Source: Hofstenia miamia
Taxonomy: Eukaryota; Xenacoelomorpha; Acoela
Direction: 5' to 3'
Length of the DNA stretch: 64,000 bases
NCBI GenBank assembly: GCA_004352715.1
Contig: SCFE01000006.1
Location: 533,081 to 597,080, forward strand
Shown here: piece by piece, positions 1-14,700 of the stretch
How positions within the stretch are numbered: the stretch's first letter is position 1
How the letters are laid out: each line of letters opens with the position of its first letter
The notes under the pieces: generated by a model
Told to the model about the DNA's origin: nothing
The model's database searches: none
Seen by the model: only the letters and a program-made list of their open reading frames with translations
Position numbers and translations under genes: made by a program

Positions 1-289
1 TTAACTTAACTAACATAAAAAATGCACACCTGTTTGAGACCTGCTAAACTAACAAAAAGCTGTTCGTCACTGCTTTGATTTTCTTGGACAACTGACTGCA
101 AGGTGGCTAAAGGGCAAAGTTGCTTAAATGACAATAAGAAATCTTACAAATATGCGACTCTAATTGCGCGGCGCAATAACTGCATTTTGCACTCAGCAGG
201 TTCCATTCATTCTTATAGTCAACGCTGTCGATACTCTAAACGTATCTCAGATAACAACATGTCAAAAAACTACAATTAAAATGTTTACC

Positions 290-335
<46 letters not shown>

Positions 336-1312
336 TTGGAAAAATGCCTATCAAACTTTGAATTAAAGTTAAACTAGATATTTCCAGTTTTGCAAACGCT
401 TAGCAAAGAATCGTTGGTTATTTGTTGAAAACCTTAAACATTACATTTATTCGTTTATAAACAGTACCTTATAACACGTCTTAACCTCAGTTTGAAATGA
501 TTTTAATTTAATCATTAGGTCAAGATAAGGGCAACATATCTTAGTTTTTTGGTCAATTTTTAAGGCCAAAGTTCTAAACTTTTAGGCCAAAAAAATAATC
601 GTCCTAGGTATGATGAATGCACTGAAAAACAATATACTGTTTAGTGCAACTAACTGAAAAGAACTTGAGTTCAAAAAATACATCGTAAGCAATTACTAGC
701 AATTTTATCAAATTACGAAATTCTGTAGTCCCATATTTTAAGGTAGGAATATTTGACTACAACCCTTAAAATCAATTTATTAACACTGAGTTAAAAGTAG
801 AATGATTCATAAAGATAGAAAGGACATACATTAAACGAAGGCTTGCGAGTGAAGATGTTTGCCAAAGAAGATCTTTTATCAGATTTATCAGATGCCTGAT
901 CACTGATGTCTAAAAGAAATCGTTTTAAATTCATTGCTTTGTGTTAAGACCTTATTTAAACACCCTAGAAATCCAAATTAGTAGCAAATGATAGCACAGA
1001 TGTTTTAGTAGACAAACATATTTAGCGCTATAATACAACAAATAGGAAAGATTTCAATGGAGTTTTATTCCAAGTGGACTGGAATGATATTCAAAATTAT
1101 TTATGTATTTACATTTCCAGTTTCCCTCATACCAATTATTTTAGATTGCAACTGCTAAGAGGGAGATGACTTTGAAATTGAAAAAGCAAAATATAAACCT
1201 GTTCAATTAATTCAAATAAGCACGCGTTTAATGCAAAATATAATCCTTAGAAAAGCCAACGTAAATGCGCAGAAATAGTTTAACCTTTATATAGTACAAA
1301 CGGTTTTCAGCA
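1..1312. other. no gene seen; AT-rich with (TA)n tract
   Basis: Apart from a TA microsatellite at about 294-331 and the possible 3' end of the TBC1D5-like gene, I see no coding or RNA feature here. Confidence 0.5.
1064..1069 (-). promoter_or_regulatory. candidate poly(A) signal AATAAA
   Basis: AATAAA on the minus strand lies 240-440 nt beyond the two candidate terminal exons. In DNA this AT-rich the hexamer is common, so only its position supports it. Confidence 0.25.
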
Positions 1313-1377
1313 TTATAAAGAAACTTTCTCCAAGCCTATTGTGAAATTTTCTACATCCGGAGATACAGGCACATCAA
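1313..1377 (-). CDS. TBC1D5: candidate terminal exon B (alternative)
   Basis: Behind an acceptor-like GTTCACCAG, two bases complete a codon, followed by DVPVSPDVENFTIGLEKVSL and TAA. It is phase-compatible with the exon ending at 2028, as an alternative to the exon at 1502-1554. An AATAAA lies downstream on the same strand (1064-1069) and could serve as the poly(A) signal for either ending. Confidence 0.3.
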
Positions 1378-4300
1378 CTGGTGAACGCATTCAAAAGAAA
1401 TTTTGAAAATTTGTACTGAAGTGTATTGCTGGGGCTGAAGTACTTGAAGAGCTTCAATATTTTCACTGATAATTTCATTTTTGTAAAAAAGTTTTAAATT
1501 CTCACTCTCTAAACTTTAAGTATTCTGGAGGTCGAAAACCAATAGGAGCAACAACTAAAATTAACTGATTCTTTTTATGTAGATCGATCACACAAACCCA
1601 TTGAGGCGTGTCTTGTGCAAACTTAGAAGCTGCGACACGCCTCAATGGAACAATGATTGGTGGCGATTTAAACGAAAACGAAAGAGGAGCACTAATTTCT
1701 CTTGTGATGCTTTATGATTTTAGATATCTTAATTAGTTCCTGAATCAAAAGCGTATCCAATTTTTTCAAGAAACTAACAAATTATAATAAAAATTCCAAG
1801 ATAATTCAAGTTTAAACATAACAAATTTTATCATGAAAATAGGTAACACTTAACTAAATAAAAGTTTAATCCAAACCAACAATTTTTAAATGCGATAGAC
1901 AAAGCACTAAACATTAATAAAACGAAATACAATTTCAGAAATTCAAAAGTTAAGATAATATAATAGGTATGAGCACTATTTTGCAATTTATTTAAATATA
2001 TAAAAACAATTTTATAAAAAAACTAACCGAAAGAAGAACTGAGGTTGAAAAAACTTCGAGAGCGCGGAGTGACTTTCTTTTTTGTTGGTGAACGATCAAA
2101 CCCAATGAGAGACTGAAGCGATGCTGTCATCTTAGCTTTATTTGGCAACTGCAACGACAGAGGGCGATCGAACTTCTAAAACAGGCTGTAAGCAAAGAAT
2201 GCAAAATCAAATGCAAGGGGAACTTTAGAATGCAAGTTATATGAGGGCAACAATTGTTAGCTCTAGCCTGATGATCGCATATTTCAGCAACATGTGGCTT
2301 CTGTTTAATATGAACTTGGGTAATTGACAACAATTCCACCATATTGTGGAAAAATGCTACCTTAACCTTGATTGGATAAACTTAAAAATGCGAATGGAAT
2401 TCAGTTAAAGACATACCTTTTGAGTTGCCTAGAAAAAGAAAACAGCTAAAAACTATAAGCGTAAACAAAGAAATTAATGTTAATTAATGTTTATTTGATA
2501 AACCTAATCCAGTGCTGGCATTTGTAATGTCAATCTCTCGATAATATAAACCGTGAAATCCAGACAAATGTCCAAAAAACCTCATTATTTTACTCTTGCA
2601 AAGAAAAACTTCAAAATTTGTTGTAGCATTAATCAATACTCAACACACCAAAGCAGAACCGTAACCCCCAATAAATGAATATTTATAATCAAAACAATTC
2701 CATTTTTCAGCATTTTACTGAAAAAATTATATTCAAGCCATAAATCAAGCACATGTCATTGCGACAGATGAATATTTAAGCAGTTGGTTCGCAAAAAGTC
2801 TTAGGCTTTTAAATCCAAAGTATTAGTATTAGTATATATATATATATATATATATATACCGCTTGAAAATTTAATGAAAGTTTGGATTGAAATCTACCTA
2901 TAAATCCTATCATCAAAAGTAAAGGCTCTATAGAAAAATAATTGATCTTAGGATTAAAATGAGAAAATAAAGAATTTCAAAAGAAATTAAAATACAAACG
3001 ATTTGTCATTCAAAAATGAAAAACTTACCTTGGGATTAGCCAAATGCAGAGCACTAGTTAAGACAATGTGAACTTTTAAATTCTTAGGGTGCTTAAGGAG
3101 AATCCGCAGGCAAGCATTAGAGTCTGAATTTAGGACTAAAGAGACATTTTGCAGTATAACGGCGATTGCGCAACACATGCATTGATATTAAATCAGCTAA
3201 TAGTTTCCATAGCAACATTTAAAACTAATGTCTTATATTTAAAATAATTTTTTCACTGATACCTGGATGTTAAATTTTGCACCAAATTTAAAACATGTGA
3301 CATGTATTGCTGAAAAATTCATAAAATATCATAGCATTGTTAAGAACAAAAGCAGAATTGATGAAAATTTAAATATATATATATTAGCGTTGCTTAGATA
3401 TTTATATTATAAATTGAATGGCAATCTACTAAAAGTAATGAGAAATATCTCTTGACATGTTTAATCAGTGAATTATTGTTTCTCATTGAATACATGCCAG
3501 TTGCTATGTGGGATGTTTAACAAGTAACGAATCAAGTTTGTAAAAATGTGAAACGGTGCAATCATAATTCGTTTATTTAAACAAAGTATCTACATCAAAT
3601 TTAGTTACACAACATATGTAGCAAATATGATCAGATATATATATATATATANNNNNNNNNNNNNNNNNNNNNNNNNNNNNNNNNNNNNNNNNNNNNNNNN
3701 NNNNNNNNNNNNNNNNNNNNNNNNNNNNNNNNNNNNNNNNNNNNNNNNNNNNNNNNNNNNNNNNNNNNNNNNNNNNNNNNNNNNNNNNNNNNNNNNNNNN
3801 NNNNNNNNNNNNNNNNNNNNNNNNNNNNNNNNNNNNNNNNNNNNNNNNNNNNNNNNNNNNNNNNNNNNNNNNNNNNNNNNNNNNNNNNNNTATATATATA
3901 TATATATATATATATACTTATATATATTCAAACTTGAATATATATCCACTTCGAATTCATTTTGCCTAGTAAACAATAACTGTGTGTATTTATTTTGTAC
4001 AAACTATTTTTTCCCGCATTTCTTTATAGAATCCTATGAATGAACATGTTAGAACAAAACAAATAATTTTGGGTCATTAAATTTTTTGTTAATCCCTTTT
4101 TACATCTTAAAGTGCTTTGGGGCACGACATTTTTTCAACATCGTGAAAATATTATTTTAGAATTTTATTGCGTAAAACCCATCTATTTATAGGTCAGGAA
4201 AAAAAGTTCAAAAGTCATACCCCTAATATATATGGGCTATTCCTAAAATATGTTTTTAGAAAATTTCCGAAAGCTTGGGGTTCCAAACATGGAGAAAGTA

Positions 4301-7300
4301 TAAAATATGCTTAAGAATAATCAAGAAAAATACAAAATACAAGAAAAGTCATGCCCTCTAAATTGTAGGATTTTTCGAGTAATTCTATCCAGGTGTATTT
4401 TAAAACAAATAAGAATGCCAGTTTTTAAATGTAATGTTGTGTAATTGCATCAATATAAAGAAACCTTTTAAGCTCCAATAATGTTTTAGGTATTCTTTTG
4501 CTTTTGGATAAAACACCAGTGCAGTGTGAAGATCTGGGTGTGCAACTGGCGGTTCGCGGGCCACAATCCAGCCCGCCAAACATTTCTGTTGGCCCTATCT
4601 ATTATATTTTTTGAGAAGTAATATCAATATACTTTTTAAAAGATCAGTTTTATTTCCATCTTCTAATTTAAATGCGGATTTGTTTATGGCGACATGCGTG
4701 CTCATTGTGAGAGTGCGCAACAGGATGGGTGACAATCTTTCCCTCCACGAACACCCCTGCTCTAGATAGATGCTAGTATCAAAATTTTAATTTAGAAACC
4801 AAGCAGAGACCCAGGCATTGCGATTCCTCAAAAATTAGCTTAACATGAGACCAATGATCTGGTAAAGAAAAATTAAAGTACTAAGAGCAACAGAAATATC
4901 TTTGAGCTTAGCTTTTTACTAAATGCACAGTCTTGCTGGCAAATTTATGTTTGAGGCATCCAAGTCTTCATGCTAGTTGAAACTGGTGTAGTTAAGTTAT
5001 GAAATCCATGTGTATCTTTCGTCTAGGATGTTTTCGAGTGTTCTTATAAAATCATATTATCATTTTTTACGGAATTACAGCAATTTTTTATCTTGATAAT
5101 TAATTGAAAGCAATATGCTATATTAGAGCAAAAATTCCACAACAATAATCACAATGCAGGGTATTTTAAGTTTCATACCCTATAAACTATATATCTACTA
5201 ATGTATCTGCTGTTATTAGAATTTTTGGAAATTACGTTAATGGCATTTCAACAGTTGCACCAAATGTGTGAGCTCTATATTTTTAAGGCAGGTGAGGTTC
5301 AATCATTTTCCTAAATTATTATCAAAGTATAACTTGGAATTTATGCAAAATCGAATTGAAACGACCTATGAGATTCTCCACAAAATATTTAAGGTATACA
5401 TTTATGCAAATAAAAGCTAGTGCTAGTCTTCTTAAGACACTTTTCATTCAAGGCTAACAAAAGGTTTATAAAAACCACTGAAAATACATTTTTATTTCGA
5501 TTTTCACATAAAGCTTATGTAGTTTATGAAAATGGTGCGGGGGAGGAGAGAAGTGAGGACAACCGTCCTCCCTGTTTGATGAACGAATAAGATTAAGGAC
5601 AGACGCGTTTTTTATTAACATTATTTGTATAATATTTGTCCACCATTCCGCACTAAAACTAGAAAAAATAAATTTTGGAATAACCCGAATATATATAATT
5701 GAATTTAACTGAAATATTAAAACTTGAAAAATGAATTTTCTCCCATTTAACTAATGCACTCGATTTATAATTCCGTAATGAAAACACACGATTTGAATAA
5801 ATGAAATGTTTGCATTGCGCAAAGGATCGTAATATTGCGCAACTCCTAGTATAAATACTCAGTGAATTTCTGACAACGCACCCGCCAACATGCTACATTA
5901 CACAGTATGGAAGTGGGTCGTGATCTCACAAAGAATAGACTACTTCTTGAAATTTAAATAAAGCTTTCTTCGAAACTTCTCTATAAACTCCGTTTATGGA
6001 ACCTCTCGGTGTGTGCACATTAGACTGAAGCATAACCGCTAATTCCAATAGGAGCCAAGGTTAGGGTCTAGGATGTACACACCACCAATTACAGCTAAAT
6101 ATACACAGGTTTAATCTGTGAATTTTAGCTAAAATTGGCTAGAAAAAACTTCAGCTTTACAAGTAAGTGTTTCTAATGAAAACAGCTCAATACATTAAAG
6201 TTTTAATGTTGTTAGCTCGATAGAAATTTCAAACCAAACTTATATAAGTATTTCATGATGAGATTCCGTACGAGCTCAAATAAACAAACCATTTGCAGAT
6301 TTCATTGCATTGGTTGTGTTTAAATAACTTATTTACTTAGAAATATTATGTGTCGGAATCAATTATGGTGAGTTTATTAGGTGCTCAGTAAAGAAATACA
6401 ATTAGATATAGAACTCATTTCGACTGCACTATAACTGTTCACACCTAAAAAGCATTTATATAGCCAGTAATCCTTATATGTTAGAGAATCAAAATAGGCT
6501 AGGAACCAATTATTTCTATGAGAGAACCACCAAGTTTTCCAAACGAATTTTGATCGTTTCATGAGGTATGTCTGTAATCAAGGATGTAAAATATCGCTAT
6601 ATTCGAGTTGCAACAATTGATAATCACAATAACCTGAAATTTTGTGTCAATAACATACATATATTTGAGCAATGAATTTTCCAAACGCTGACAAAAAAAC
6701 ATTTTCTGTTTGACAATAAATTATTTGAGTTTTCATATTTAATTGGGTAGCTTCGTGTGGCACTCATTAAATGTTAAATCATGTGCTTTGGCTAAACTGA
6801 ATAGGTCTCCGCTCATAATGCAGAATTCAACAATCAGCCAAAGGCACTTTATACTTTTAGTTGCTAATAATAAAATTGACTAAAAATTTTTCTACATTTC
6901 ATCTTCGTCATACGAATTATTGTTAAAAAAATTGGGACAGAACGTTTTGGTAGGGCTTACTCGATGCTTTTTGCGTTTAGACATCACAGCCAGACACGTT
7001 CCAATGATATACAGCATTTCCACAGTGCTTAAAGTATTATACACAACCAACCTAACAGAAAAAGTAAACTTAAATTGGAACAAGCACAGTTATCTCATAC
7101 AAAATACTGAAAAAAAGAACGTACTTTTGAATATTCAATATTTAAGAAATACTATAGATTATTATCTATTATTATAACATCCATTGTCAATAATCTAAAT
7201 ACAGATGATCATTTTTGCAGCTCTGTTGGTTACTAACAGAATTAGCATTTTTCGCTTTAATTGTATCAAATTATTGCGAACTTATCAATATTTTGAAAAA

Positions 7301-8682
7301 ATAGTCAATTTTATTTCTTGCATACGAATTGGTTTGAAAGCTGCGTGATAATTAATTGCATTTTAAGGAAGATTGCTGAAATAAATAATAAATGAAATCA
7401 GGCAAATAGGGTCGCAAATATCCAGATAGCAATCGCGATCAGCGTTAATATAGAAATATTTCAGACAATATTTTATTTCCCCACAATTTACTTTGCCTAT
7501 CAACATAAATGTAGCTAAGTCGCAAGAGGTTCTAGGAGATTACACCAACAGCAAACAACTCTTGCTATAGTTATCTTGTTATGGTACCGCCGACTTCAAT
7601 AACATACAAAAAATTATGTCAAACTCCACTCACTCGCATTGACTAAGTCTCCCACTTTCAAGATATAAATATAAATTAGTAGTAATTCGGCGAAAAAGAA
7701 AACCATCTGTTAAGATATTACAAGTATGAAATAGTTGAAAATCCAATTTTTCGTATAGTTACTATAAAAGCATCTGATTCTAGAACGTCAGTTTTTATAA
7801 ATTATTCTATTCCATGAGAAAATTGCATGGCATTTTCTGGTGGTGGTACCTTCAGTAAAACTCCAAAAAATTCACAAAATATAGCAACCAACTATGACAA
7901 CAGTTGCTACATTTTGTGATTCTTTGCCAAATAATACACAATACAGAACATAGAACGTATATTGGTCTAAGTATCGGTTTTAACAATGAAGGTATTTGGA
8001 GTTGAGATGTTTACTAGATAAATCCTCAAAAAGGCAATGATGCACGCCTTTAGTCACTTCTGCAAAATCATTACAAGCAGATGCTCAACTATTGCTTTAC
8101 AAGATGACTATGTGTTCCCAATATTGTTGAGACACTGACAGATATGTAAGTTATTATCTCTGCCGATAACAAAACCTTGATTCCGCCAATATATAAAATT
8201 AATTGAGAAATATTCACTTTTATTTACTCAAAAATGGTATAAAAATCTTTCCTCAATTTGCCCTTTTACTCCAGATACATGTAGTAATGAGATCATTCCC
8301 GATACAGGTTCCTTGCATTATCATTGATTCTCGTTGGTAGGCAACACTAGTTATGTAACAAATTTGAACATTGACGACATTCCTCACTGAATCATAGAAG
8401 CTGCCGGCATGTCTGAACAAGAACTCAGTAACTTTAAAATGGCTTAAGAGAATTTTGTATAAACATATACAAACAGTATTTCAGATTTCCTTGTTGATGA
8501 AGCTCTGCTAAGTTGATGTGGTCAACAGCAAACATATCCAACAACTTAAAACAACACAGTCGAAGCAAATTACGCGATCATAAATCTATGGATCTAAATT
8601 GAAAACTATCAATACAGATATCCACCACGATAGCTTTCGAACTGCACTATATTTTCTACTGGGGTTTGCAAAATTAAACTTG

Positions 8683-8716
<34 letters not shown>

Positions 8717-11700
8717 GATTTTGGTTTAAAATTTGGTATTGACAATAGAGAAATCAGAAACTAGATAACCGTTGAATGCTGATTACTACGATGTAACACA
8801 GGTTCTTAAAATTGGTAGAGCTGAGAACATTTGCGTTCACAAAGAGCAACCAGAGGAAATTTAGATACACAGTAAGATATTGTATGCTAGCACCTTCTCT
8901 GACATTATTACGAACAAACTTTATCAATGGATGCTAAAGTTGATCTTTATGTGATGTGTAGTCCATTGACAATTATTTCTATTTTTCTTTAGTTTGAGCA
9001 TGTGGGCTTACTGCTCGTATTGTGACGTGTAATAAGTAACTGAGAACATTGTTAAATACAAGTCAGTAAAATGGGAATTTGTCACATTAAAGTATCCTGG
9101 TTCCAGGGTAGACAAAACGTGAAAATTTTACAAAAAAACGTTTTAAACGTTTAAAACAACGTTTTTTAAACAGTGTTTATTAAATCATGTTTTAAACAGG
9201 TCCTGTTCAAAACATGCAAACCCTGTCTGGTTCAGACAAAAAGAAATAATTTTCAGGTTAGATTTGAGCCGATGCAAACCACAGTATAACCAAGCTGCTT
9301 ACATTTGAAAATTAGGTGTGTTTTTATATAAATTAAAAATGATAAATCGGTGTTAAAAAATTAATTAATGTTTATACAGGACTTTTGTTTATAGATTTTC
9401 TTTAAAGTCCTCGCAAATGCAACATATTTCCTAAAAATGTTTTTTGACAGAATCTTAGCTAAAGCACACAATGTCTTTTAATACTTTATATCTAATATAG
9501 AGTACTTATTCTTGCTATACGGAAAATTTAAAATGTAAGTATAATGTCAAAATGTCAAGATTATTTAATTATATAAAACAGTAAAAAAAGTTGTTGAACT
9601 GTCATTGTCAGCCACAAAGACACGTCATATGTTACGTGTGCCGCATCTGTCATCGTTTTCAGAATCGATCAAGCACAAGCTAAAAATATGCCAATAGAGA
9701 ATACTACTAAAGCAAACGATGTTTTATAATTGTTGCTTCATTCTTTGATGATAAAGAACTGCAATGGGAAATCACACAGATGTCTGCACGGGAGGGCACT
9801 CTGAAACTACTTGATTCTCAAAATGGATTAATCGCGTTCTGCAACAAAGGTTAAACTTGCTCTAATAATTTGAGTTATTAAGTTCGTCAAAGCAAGTGCT
9901 ACCAACACAAGATTGTTTACCACTTGTGGAATTGATTGAAGCTACTTACGAAACTTTGTTGTTTTACATACAGCAGCTCGTATTTGATATAAGAGAGGAA
10001 ATGAGGAAATAAGGCAATTTCATGAATCAAATTTGAAACAGGATCTTCAAGAATTTCATCTGACACTGGCATACCTTGTGGGCATTTTGAAATCTCTAAA
10101 TTCTGAATCTGCTTTTGGAAAGCAGGAATACAAATTGTATGAATGATTAGCAAAACTGGAACTGTGGCAGTCAGTAGTAAAAAAAATAAACGCGTCTCAC
10201 TTCCCAATTTTAAAGAATCCTCGTGAGAAAGAAGTACCGATCTTGAAACCCAACTGAAGTTTGAAACTAAATCTTTTCTCCAATAGTTGAAACAAGAATT
10301 CGAGTATCAGATTACAACATAGATGAAAAAGGAATCTTACCACTGAGTACATTCTTCCTGATAACTTTCACGAAAATTTTATAGAAATGAAATGCAATTC
10401 AATTGTCAAAATATATGCACACTTAAAAAAATACAGGTGGTGCAATTCTATAGACCCAACAATTTTTTTGTTTCACATACACGTGCGAAAGTGGACTTTC
10501 TGCCCTGATCAATGTGAAACAAAGTGTCGAAGCAAACTAAATGCCGAAGCCGATGTGCGACATGCTATGCTTTCTACAAGCCGCGCATAGAGCTTTTAGT
10601 ATCTAACAAGTTACTACATCCTTCTAACTGACAAAGTAAATCTCTGTTTCAGTTATAATTTTTCAATATTAAATGAAGCGCGAATGATGATGATTTTTAT
10701 CAAAGGGAGGGAGGAATTTCTAGAACCTCTGATGTTTCATTTAAGAACAAATAATAATGAATATGAGGGTTCGACAACATCTTTGTAAAATGAATAACTT
10801 ATTTAAAAATTAAAGATTACTAAGCACAGCCTAAACAGTATCTATTACCTACAGAAGATACGAATGTGAGGCAGTATTAGTGATCCAAAAACTTACCACA
10901 TTTAAAAGCCAGTAAAAATATTCAAAAAATCTTTTTATATCAAATAGACTTCAATAAAAGCTCTTCATTAAAAGGTTGAATGATTGGTAAACTCTAAATT
11001 GATATTATATTTTTACTTTTTCAAAAATTTTGTTAGCAAGGCAAATCTCTAAAACTAAGAATAATACATTCATTATTTTTTAGTTATACACATACTATTC
11101 TAAAAAAAGTTAGTATTTATATTAGCTTCAGGAGGTAGATCAGGAGGTCATCGAATACTTATTTTCTCAATGTGTTCACTTTATCATCGACCATCACTAT
11201 GTCAAATATTAGCGTTGTTGTGGTCTTGGAACACATTATTGAAAATGTTTTGGCATTGCTGGCATCAACACATATTATGACGTCAGACAAAAAGAATATC
11301 AACTTTTTGTTCTCTTAGTATTCAGTAATACGCAACATTTAATCCTGCAAATTTCACTGTTTAGTGATGAATAAAATTGATTTGGAGCGTTTCTCGGTTG
11401 TAAAGTGAAAAAAGCTCAGCTGAGATAGGGTTAAAGTCAGTAGACAACGCACTCCATAAAATTCAATTAAACCTAAATTGGAAGTTTATATCCAAATTCA
11501 AGTGAGCCTGAAAGTGAATTTATTTGCTTAGGATATAGTTAGACCATGTGATTGATAGAAGAGCAATTACAAAATCACGTCGAATCGCAATTTTTAACTT
11601 GGGTGGTTAGACGTGTGATTCTACCAAAATGTGCTGGATCACACGTGACCAATCACATAGTCTAACCGCCCGTATTATGCACAATCCTTTCGAAGACTAA

Positions 11701-14700
11701 GTTCATTGATGGAATGTACAGTTGCGCTCTGTTATAAAGCGAAACAAATTAGTCTCAGACTAGACTTTAGAGTCCTAATTCAGCATTCGGATCCAACTCG
11801 ATTCGAACAATTAGATAATTTCCGAATCTCGAATCCTATAAAATACGTCATTTGGGAAAACCCAGCTCAACTATTCTCTAACATAGAAAATTAGGAATCT
11901 CAATTGATTATTGTGTTTTTGGATATCTAATGCTGCAATGATTACTGCGATAAATATAGGAATGTCTACATAAAGATTGACTCACTTGAATTTGCTAATG
12001 CAAAACCTATAATGCTTAGTTGATAATCTCTTGGAAAATAAATAAAATCTCAAAGTTTGACTTAAGGACACACTACGTTGCTATGCAGATGTTTATTTAA
12101 CATTTACAAGTTAGCTAAATGCGTGTGTTTGTGATGATTTAGTCTATTTTAAGAATGTTATTTAAGTCACGAGCACGAGCACCGTTGTCATGGTACAACT
12201 TCGTCATATTGCGCAACGCTCCATATAAATACTCCGCCAATTTCTAATAGATTTACACACCACCAACATGCTATTTCACACAGTGTGGAAGTGGGTTGTT
12301 TCTTTACAACAGTGTCACCAACAACCTGTATTTTAATGCATTCTTCGAATCTTCTCCATAAACTCCGTTTATGGAACCTCTCGGTGTGTGCACATTAGAC
12401 TGAAGCATAACCGCTAATTCCAATAGGAGCCAAGGTTAGGGTCTTGTATGTACACACCACCAATTGTAGTTAAATATACACAGGTTTAACCTGTGCATTT
12501 TAGCTAAGATTGGCTAGAAAAAACTTCAGCTTTACAAGTAAGTGTTTCTAATGAAAACAGCTAAATTAACAGATTAAAGTTTTGAGGCTTTTAGCTGGAT
12601 AGAAATTTCATTTTAGATTACATAATTACTTCATGACGAGATGCCGTACGGAACTTGAACAAAGCATTTGCCAAACTGCAATAGATTTAACTATATATTA
12701 CACTAAAAAACGTATGACATCAGTCACCGCCATAAACTAATGGTTCGTTACTAAAGGCAATAAGCACATTAAGAGAAATATTTAGGTTTTTGAAATAATT
12801 TTCATTCCCTTAGTATAACTAAAAATCTTACGCTCTTTTCTCTGAAGAATAAGTATGGCAATGAAAATGTAGTTGATAAGATTTAAATTGGAGCTGTAGG
12901 CGAATACGCCATCCCACAAACGTAGCACTTCAATCAAACCAAATTCGCGACTGAACATTAATCTCAACCATCTTCTAAAACAACAAGCCTACTACAACAA
13001 TCAACCCATAAATTGTCACGTATAGCTACTGTTAAAAAATTGAAATTATGAAAATAAATGGGAAAAAGAAAAATCTTCTTAATATCAATGAGATAACAAG
13101 GAAAATTAAATTGGTGTCCGCTATGCCATCTAGCGAAAATTAGTAATACAAAATGTAAAATGAACAATATCTACACCTTGTTTTTACAAATATTGCTCTT
13201 CCGTAATAATGCTTAGCAACCAATTATCATAAGTTATATTTTTATAAAAAGCTTATTCACTGTAGTTTGCGCCGCCCTATTGATTGTATCAGATAAAGGA
13301 AAACGGGAATCTCCCACAAGATTTACAAGAGAGTAGTTTACGTTGAGTACCAATTAAAAGCTGTATTAAGAATGTGAATTTTAATGACGATGACGTGAGC
13401 CGACAACGTCCAAAAGTAAAAGCATGATATTCAGAGGAGCAGTGGTAAGATTTAAATATGGACGCTCCAGTTACAAATACTGTGAAAAAATTGAGCGGTT
13501 TAGGTTTTTTAGCTACCTGCTATCGGCATTAGCAAAACGCTATTAAAATGCACCCTCTTAAACTATATTTTCATTTACATAAATTAAGATGTTGGAGAGG
13601 TAAAACAAAATTACGCTTCAACTTGACAAACATTTTGGCATTTGCTCCAAGAATACTGCATCTTTTCTTGGAAATAGCATTATATGTAACTGCTTTTGCT
13701 GAAAATCTGACAAAATAATTACCTCATACTATCAATATATAAAATCCGACTACATTCTAATAATGTTATATATGGAAGAACTGCTTCAAATCGCAAATCA
13801 GAAGAGATAGTTCAATTCATATGGTTTGACTACCAAAATATTCGCAGTGTTGCTTTAAGTAAAATCAAAATTCCAAATCATTCATTATTGACTCTGCCTT
13901 TTGGTATAGACAAAATGCAGTTCCATTTCTGACCGAATGTCAATTACTTTAGGTTTTTCAGTTATAGTTTAAAGGTTTTAACTGAATTAGAGCTGAATAT
14001 GGACAAAGGAACGTCATGCGGTAAATTGGAGTCGGTTCATTTGGTGTACTTATGCAAAGATCTTGAAAATTACTATTTATAAATTAACTTAATTTTAGCT
14101 TTCGTATTATTTTTCATTATCGTAAGGAAGCGTTCCCAACCAATGATTTTCAAACATTTTGTAGAAAACCAATTCAATTGTTGTTGACAAAACGTATTGA
14201 TACATTTTTAAAACCAAAAACTAATAGGATTTAAATTGTTCTATTGACAAATCGTTTATTGGAAAGTAAAGTCAAGTTGATGATTTATTCTCGATTTTTA
14301 TTGCCACTGCATATGTTTGGTATATACTCTTCATTGAAAATTAGTTACAAATGTAAAAGCACTTTTAGATGTCAAATCACGCAGTATTTATAGCAAATGA
14401 TTTCTCAACAAAGCAAATAATTTTTTTTACCTTACTGTATTGATCTGGTGTAATTCCTTAAATCTATAAATTTTTTGCAAAAAATAGGACAGTTGGGAAG
14501 TTTTGATTTTGTTAAAATCTTTTGTTGTGTTGCGGTATTAGCAAAGTGATAAGAATAGCCAAAATTCTATCCAAAGTTATGCTTTGGGGAGCACTGTCAA
14601 ATTCGTAATTTTATTTGAAAATTATATCCGAAGGAACGATTAACAGTAAAACATATCGCAAAATTGTATTGGNNNNNNNNNNNNNNNNNNNNNTTTGTTA

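Larger units (their letters stand above)
3136..12831 (-). other. intron of the TBC1D5-like gene
   Basis: This 9.7-kb intron contains (TA)n tracts (8684-8714), an assembly gap, a hAT end-like fragment near 4538, two direct repeats of about 480 bp (5828 and 12203), a ZBED-type hAT remnant (about 9.6-10.3 kb), a satellite-related repeat (11.15 kb) and a MITE-like foldback (11.54 kb). The remainder is AT-rich without recognisable features. Confidence 0.75.

Noticed and set aside
3605-4043. ORFs of 123-138 codons on both strands
   Set aside because: They run through a 239-N gap and (TA)n repeats, so most codons are unknown.
9917-10207. Minus-strand 96-codon ORF with a hydrophobic start
   Set aside because: It is antisense to a recognisable ZBED-type hAT remnant on the plus strand.
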